Origin: Actinomycetota bacterium
GTDB lineage: Bacteria; Actinomycetota; AC-67
Reading direction: 5' to 3'
Assembly (NCBI GenBank): GCA_041658565.1
Contig: JBAZZY010000019.1
Span: 1-49,697 of the forward strand
DNA: 49,697 nt
Shown here: positions 49,357-49,697 of the stretch, in pieces
Position numbering within the stretch: the stretch's first letter is position 1
Layout of the letters: each line of letters begins with the position of its first letter
Made by a program: the position numbers and the translations under genes
Notes under the pieces: model-generated
What the model saw: only the letters and a program-made list of their open reading frames with translations
Database searches by the model: none
Told to the model about the DNA's origin: nothing

Positions 49357-49697
49357 TCAATACGACGCATGATCGATCACCAACTCGGTCCACGTGGGCG
49401 CGGAGTCCTCAACCTGATGCGGACACGCGTTGCCTTCGCCGTCACTCCGGCGGCAGAACGGCTTGCCTTCATCCTCCACGAACACGCTGTAGGTTCCCGG
49501 AGCGAGACTCACTGCGAATCGGCCCCGCGCGTCCGAAGTCGTCGTGGCGACCGGAGGTACATCCGGCGCCTCCCCGCGCGCTAGGACGCTCCTGAAGTAA
49601 TGCCCTCGGGTCGGCCGTTGAACGGGTAATGCCGCGTCGGCGCGGTCCTGGTGGGCGTTTGCGGCGATCAGATCCTTGAAATCGGTTGTCGGCTTCT
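49357..49697 (-). CDS. secreted-type protein with carboxypeptidase regulatory-like domain (partial)
   Basis: The C-terminal 112 residues of a minus-strand gene whose start lies beyond the right edge; stop TGA at 49357-49359. The visible part has DARGRFAVSLAPGTYSVFVE, a beta-sandwich motif of carboxypeptidase regulatory-like (CarboxypepD_reg) domains, followed by two Cys (PFCRRSDGEGNACP) and ends ELVIDHASY. Such domains occur in secreted proteins. Confidence 0.8.
   Translation of the reverse strand, partial: KPTTDFKDLIAANAHQDRADAALPVQRPTRGHYFRSVLARGEAPDVPPVATTTSDARGRFAVSLAPGTYSVFVEDEGKPFCRRSDGEGNACPHQVEDSAPTWTELVIDHASY

Overview
This is a gene-dense, GC-rich stretch (roughly two-thirds G+C by eye) with many GTG starts, ATGA/GTGA stop-start overlaps and GGAGG-type ribosome binding sites. 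The gene content points to an uncultured actinobacterium (Actinomycetota): a MoxR/DUF58/transglutaminase-type operon, universal stress proteins, a class III cyclase-AAA-TPR protein, F420/flavin LLM oxidoreductase-type proteins and SelA/SelB. The phylum is an inference from gene families and codon bias; I cannot name a genus. No rRNA, tRNA, CRISPR array, transposase or integrase was seen.

Layout. (1) 1-1643, minus: a response regulator followed by a PAS sensor that runs off the left edge and carries almost identical tandem PAS domains. (2) 1692-4336, plus: two overlapping M16 peptidase genes, one with and one without the zinc motif. (3) 4674-16632, plus: a tightly packed, translationally coupled operon of eight genes: MoxR ATPase, DUF58 protein, a membrane transglutaminase-like protein that has lost its catalytic triad, a lipoprotein, a LivH-LivM fusion permease, a giant MFS-LivF-LivG fusion, and two small lipoproteins (one cupredoxin-like). 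(4) 16658-19653: a minus-strand cupredoxin-like lipoprotein, then four tandem paralogues of a secreted, seven-cysteine family I do not recognise. (5) 19743-22401: LLM flavin oxidoreductase, then cyclophilin, GreA and a HAD hydrolase on the minus strand. (6) 22620-33591: five secreted Ig-like repeat proteins that share a terminal domain with a cysteine pair, interrupted by a propeller protein, an orphan GroES-like protein and an alpha/beta hydrolase. (7) 33701-39727, minus: two universal stress proteins, a cyclase-ATPase-TPR protein, an MBL-fold hydrolase and a Nudix hydrolase. (8) 39885-44718, plus: acyl-CoA dehydrogenase, a helical protein, selA and selB. (9) 44719-49697: an accretion region downstream of selB with a ribbon-helix-helix gene, small membrane genes, remnants of ridA and selB, a 12-repeat NHL propeller protein, and the end of a minus-strand gene with a carboxypeptidase-regulatory-like fold.

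How parts fit. The operon 4674-16632 looks like one transport/envelope machine: a MoxR AAA+ ATPase with its DUF58 partner, a non-catalytic transglutaminase-like membrane protein, a branched-chain-amino-acid-type ABC transporter whose permeases and ATPases are each fused, an MFS domain welded onto the ATPases, and exported lipoproteins that could be substrate-binding or electron-carrying parts. The Ig-like proteins and the four-paralogue family suggest a large investment in secreted surface proteins.

The most unusual signals are: the MFS-ABC fusion and its coupled operon; the dead transglutaminase; the tandem seven-Cys family; the shared cysteine-pair Ig domain; and four copies of the selB 3' tail (44694, 45485, 46695, 49281) that punctuate the genes downstream of selB, as if new DNA had been added repeatedly at that gene end.
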